This document shows, piece by piece, positions 4,922 to 6,971 of a stretch of DNA of 6,971 nt. This DNA comes from Candidatus Sulfotelmatobacter sp. (GTDB lineage: Bacteria; Acidobacteriota; Terriglobia; Terriglobales; Acidobacteriaceae). The notes under the pieces were generated by a model. It had not been told where the DNA came from. It made no database searches and saw nothing but the letters and a program-made list of their open reading frames with translations. Where the stretch lies: contig JASHRB010000687.1 of the NCBI GenBank assembly GCA_030037575.1, positions 1 to 6,971 of the forward strand, read 5' to 3'. Made by a program: the position numbers and the translations under genes. Within the stretch, counting starts at the first letter, position 1. The number at the start of each line of letters is the position of its first letter.

Positions 4922-6971
4922 ATGAGCGTTGCCGAAAAATTTGTCGCCATGGAGTACGGCCCCGCGCCCGAGGATCCAAAAGAGGCGCAATCCTGGTTGC
5001 AGCGCCATGAGCGTCGCTTCCGCCACTTCATCGACGGGGCATGGCGCATCCCGGCGGGGGGCGAATATTTCGATACGCTCGATCCTTCTAACGGGGACAA
5101 ACTCGGGTCCGTGGCCCGGGGATCGGCCGCCGACATCGATGCGGCTGTCAGGGCGGCCCGCGCGGCATTTGCAAAATGGCGCGCACTGGCCGCACACATT
5201 CGCGCCCGCTATCTCTACGCGCTCGCCCGGCTCGTGCAAAGACATTCCCGCCGGCTCGCCGTCCTCGAAACCATGAACAATGGCAAGCCCATTCGCGAGA
5301 GCCGCGACATCGACATTCCGCTGGTGGCGCGGCATTTCTACCATCACGCGGGCTGGGCGCAGTTGATCGACCAGGAGTTTCCCGAGTATGAACCTTGCGG
5401 TGTGGTCGGCCAGATTATCCCGTGGAACTTCCCCCTGCTCATGCTGGCCTGGAAGATCGCGCCCGCTTTGGCCGCCGGGAATACAGTTGTGCTCAAGCCC
5501 GCAGAATTTACGCCGCTCAGCGCGCTCGCCTTCGCCGAACTCTGCCAGGAAGCAGCTTTGCCCGCCGGCGTCGTCAACATCGTTACCGGGGATGGCGCCG
5601 CCGGCGAGGCCTTGGTGAAGCATCCCGATGTGGACAAGATTGCGTTCACCGGTTCGACCGAAGTTGGCCGCGCCATTCGCAGCGCGACCGCGACCACTTC
5701 TAAGCGCCTGTCCCTTGAACTCGGCGGCAAGTCGCCGTTCATCATTTTCGACGATGCCGATCTCGACAGCGCTGTCGAAGGCCTGGTCGACGGCATTTGG
5801 TTCAATCAAGGGCAGGTCTGCTGCGCCGGCTCGCGTCTGCTGATGCAGGAGAGCATCGCCGAAGCTTTGATGGGCAAGATCCGGCAGCGCATGAGCACGC
5901 TGCGCATTGGTCCTCCGCTCGATAAAGCGATTGATATCGGCGCAATCGTAGCGCGCGTGCAGCTCGAGCGCATCCAGCGCATGGTTGGTCAGGGTATTGC
6001 CGAAGGCGCAACCTGCTGGCAGCCCGAAGTTCAACTCCCGTCGCGTGGATTTTATTTTCCTCCGACGCTCTTGAGCAATGTTCATCCCGCATCGATTGTT
6101 GCGCAGCAGGAAATTTTCGGCCCGGTGCTCGCCGCTATGACCTTCCGCACCCCGCGGGAAGCAGTCGAATTGGCCAACAACACCGTCTACGGCCTCGCGG
6201 CTTGCGTATGGAGCGAGAACATCAATGTCGCATTGCACGTGTCCGCACAATTGCAGGCCGGTGTGGTTTGGGTGAACTGCACAAATCTGTTCGACGCCTC
6301 ATGCGGATTCGGCGGCTATCGCGAGAGCGGATATGGGCGCGAAGGCGGCCGCGAAGGAATGCTCGAATACTTGCAGCCGGCGTGGTTCAAGAGTCTGCCG
6401 AAGCTGGCAGCGCCGCAACCGCAAACATCCCCGAGGGATGGATCGAACCAGGAAGAAAGCCACAGCGCCGGACCGCCGGCCATCGACCGTACCGTAAAAC
6501 TTTATATCGGCGGCAAGCAGGCGCGGCCCGATTCCGGTTACAGCATGGAAGTGCGCTCACCCGACGGAAAATTGCTGGGCGAAGCTTCTCTCGGCAACCG
6601 CAAAGATATTCGCAACGCCGTAGAAGCAGCCCGCAAGGCCGAATCGTGGTCGAAAGCGACGGCCCACAGCCGCGCGCAGGTTTTGTATTACTGCGGGGAA
6701 AATCTAGGCCAGCGCCGCCAGGAAGTCGCGCGTCGGCTCGCAGCCGCGGTCGGCGAGAAGCAGGCATCTGCCGAAGTCGATCGCGCAATCGAGCGTATCT
6801 TTTCATACGCGGCCTGGGCCGACAAATTCGATGGCGCCGTACACCATCCGCCGTTCCGCAACATTGCCATTGCCCTGAACGAGCCGGTTGGAACATTGGG
6901 GATTATTTGTCCGACGGAATCGCCGCTGCTGGGTTTTATCTCTCTGGTGATGCCGGCGCTCGCCATGGGCA
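4922..6971 (+). CDS. ALDH16-type two-domain aldehyde dehydrogenase (3' end cut by window edge)
   Basis: It is an NAD(P)+-dependent aldehyde oxidiser, here probably of acetaldehyde from DeoC (inference). The frame stays open from ATG 4922 to the window end: 683 residues, against about 800 for human ALDH16A1. The N-terminus MEYGPAPE (10-17) is an ALDH16 hallmark. Domain 1 (about 35-490) is complete: oxyanion N169 in PWNFP, cofactor K192, GSTEVG (244-249), general base E266 in LELGGK, nucleophile C300 in GQVCC, E397 in EIFGPV. It ends GYGREGGREGMLEYL. A Pro/Gln/Ser-rich linker (about 493-524) leads to a second ALDH fold starting near 525. There PWNFP is replaced by PTESP (664-668), so the oxyanion Asn is Glu666 and this domain is probably structural. 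Human ALDH16A1 has a comparable CPDEWPLL stretch at this point. AGAGG sits 12 nt before the ATG, which is rather far. Confidence 0.93.
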   Translation, partial: MSVAEKFVAMEYGPAPEDPKEAQSWLQRHERRFRHFIDGAWRIPAGGEYFDTLDPSNGDKLGSVARGSAADIDAAVRAARAAFAKWRALAAHIRARYLYALARLVQRHSRRLAVLETMNNGKPIRESRDIDIPLVARHFYHHAGWAQLIDQEFPEYEPCGVVGQIIPWNFPLLMLAWKIAPALAAGNTVVLKPAEFTPLSALAFAELCQEAALPAGVVNIVTGDGAAGEALVKHPDVDKIAFTGSTEVGRAIRSATATTSKRLSLELGGKSPFIIFDDADLDSAVEGLVDGIWFNQGQVCCAGSRLLMQESIAEALMGKIRQRMSTLRIGPPLDKAIDIGAIVARVQLERIQRMVGQGIAEGATCWQPEVQLPSRGFYFPPTLLSNVHPASIVAQQEIFGPVLAAMTFRTPREAVELANNTVYGLAACVWSENINVALHVSAQLQAGVVWVNCTNLFDASCGFGGYRESGYGREGGREGMLEYLQPAWFKSLPKLAAPQPQTSPRDGSNQEESHSAGPPAIDRTVKLYIGGKQARPDSGYSMEVRSPDGKLLGEASLGNRKDIRNAVEAARKAESWSKATAHSRAQVLYYCGENLGQRRQEVARRLAAAVGEKQASAEVDRAIERIFSYAAWADKFDGAVHHPPFRNIAIALNEPVGTLGIICPTESPLLGFISLVMPALAMG

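Noticed and set aside
4142..6250. Minus-strand open frame of 702 codons
   Set aside because: It runs antisense in exact codon register to deoC and the dehydrogenase, which share a frame, so it stays open simply because TTA, CTA and TCA sense codons are rare in these GC-rich genes. Its translation shows no family motif.
6387..6896. Minus-strand open frame opposite the dehydrogenase linker and second domain
   Set aside because: Arg- and Cys-rich shadow translation; the plus-strand frame continues with clear ALDH homology through this stretch.

Overview
The window is a compact, GC-rich bacterial locus for taking up and breaking down nucleosides and deoxynucleosides. It has six protein genes in two divergent groups and no mobile, CRISPR, rRNA or tRNA elements. 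The gene set, a signal-peptide-bearing nucleoside hydrolase, and animal-like versions of two enzymes would fit a free-living soil or sediment bacterium, for example an Acidobacteriota member. This is inference from gene content, not a demonstrated placement.

Leftward group (minus strand, transcribed from about 3652 down to 1): cytidine deaminase (cdd), pyrimidine-nucleoside phosphorylase (deoA/pdp type), a concentrative nucleoside transporter (nupC/CNT type) and an exported nucleoside hydrolase cut by the left window edge. The cdd stop overlaps the phosphorylase GTG start by 4 nt. The phosphorylase stop overlaps the transporter ATG by 1 nt. A 75-bp gap with a strong ribosome binding site precedes the hydrolase. 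This looks like one operon.

The central 174-bp divergent region (3653-3826) holds a possible -10 box for cdd, two adjacent imperfect palindromes that could be operators, and a very good Shine-Dalgarno for the rightward group.

Rightward group (plus strand, 3827 to the right edge): deoxyribose-phosphate aldolase (deoC), then 39 bp downstream a long two-domain aldehyde dehydrogenase that matches the ALDH16 family. The dehydrogenase is cut by the window end. Its first domain has every ALDH catalytic residue. The visible start of its second domain has lost the oxyanion asparagine and looks non-catalytic.

As a pathway: CNT imports nucleosides; CDA converts (deoxy)cytidine to (deoxy)uridine; the phosphorylase releases base and (deoxy)ribose-1-phosphate; a phosphopentomutase, not in the window, would give deoxyribose-5-phosphate; DeoC splits this into glyceraldehyde-3-phosphate and acetaldehyde; and the ALDH16 protein is well placed to oxidise the acetaldehyde. 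The exported hydrolase would give a parallel, phosphate-free route outside the cytoplasm. I see no wholly new system. The most interesting point is the DeoC-ALDH16 pairing.
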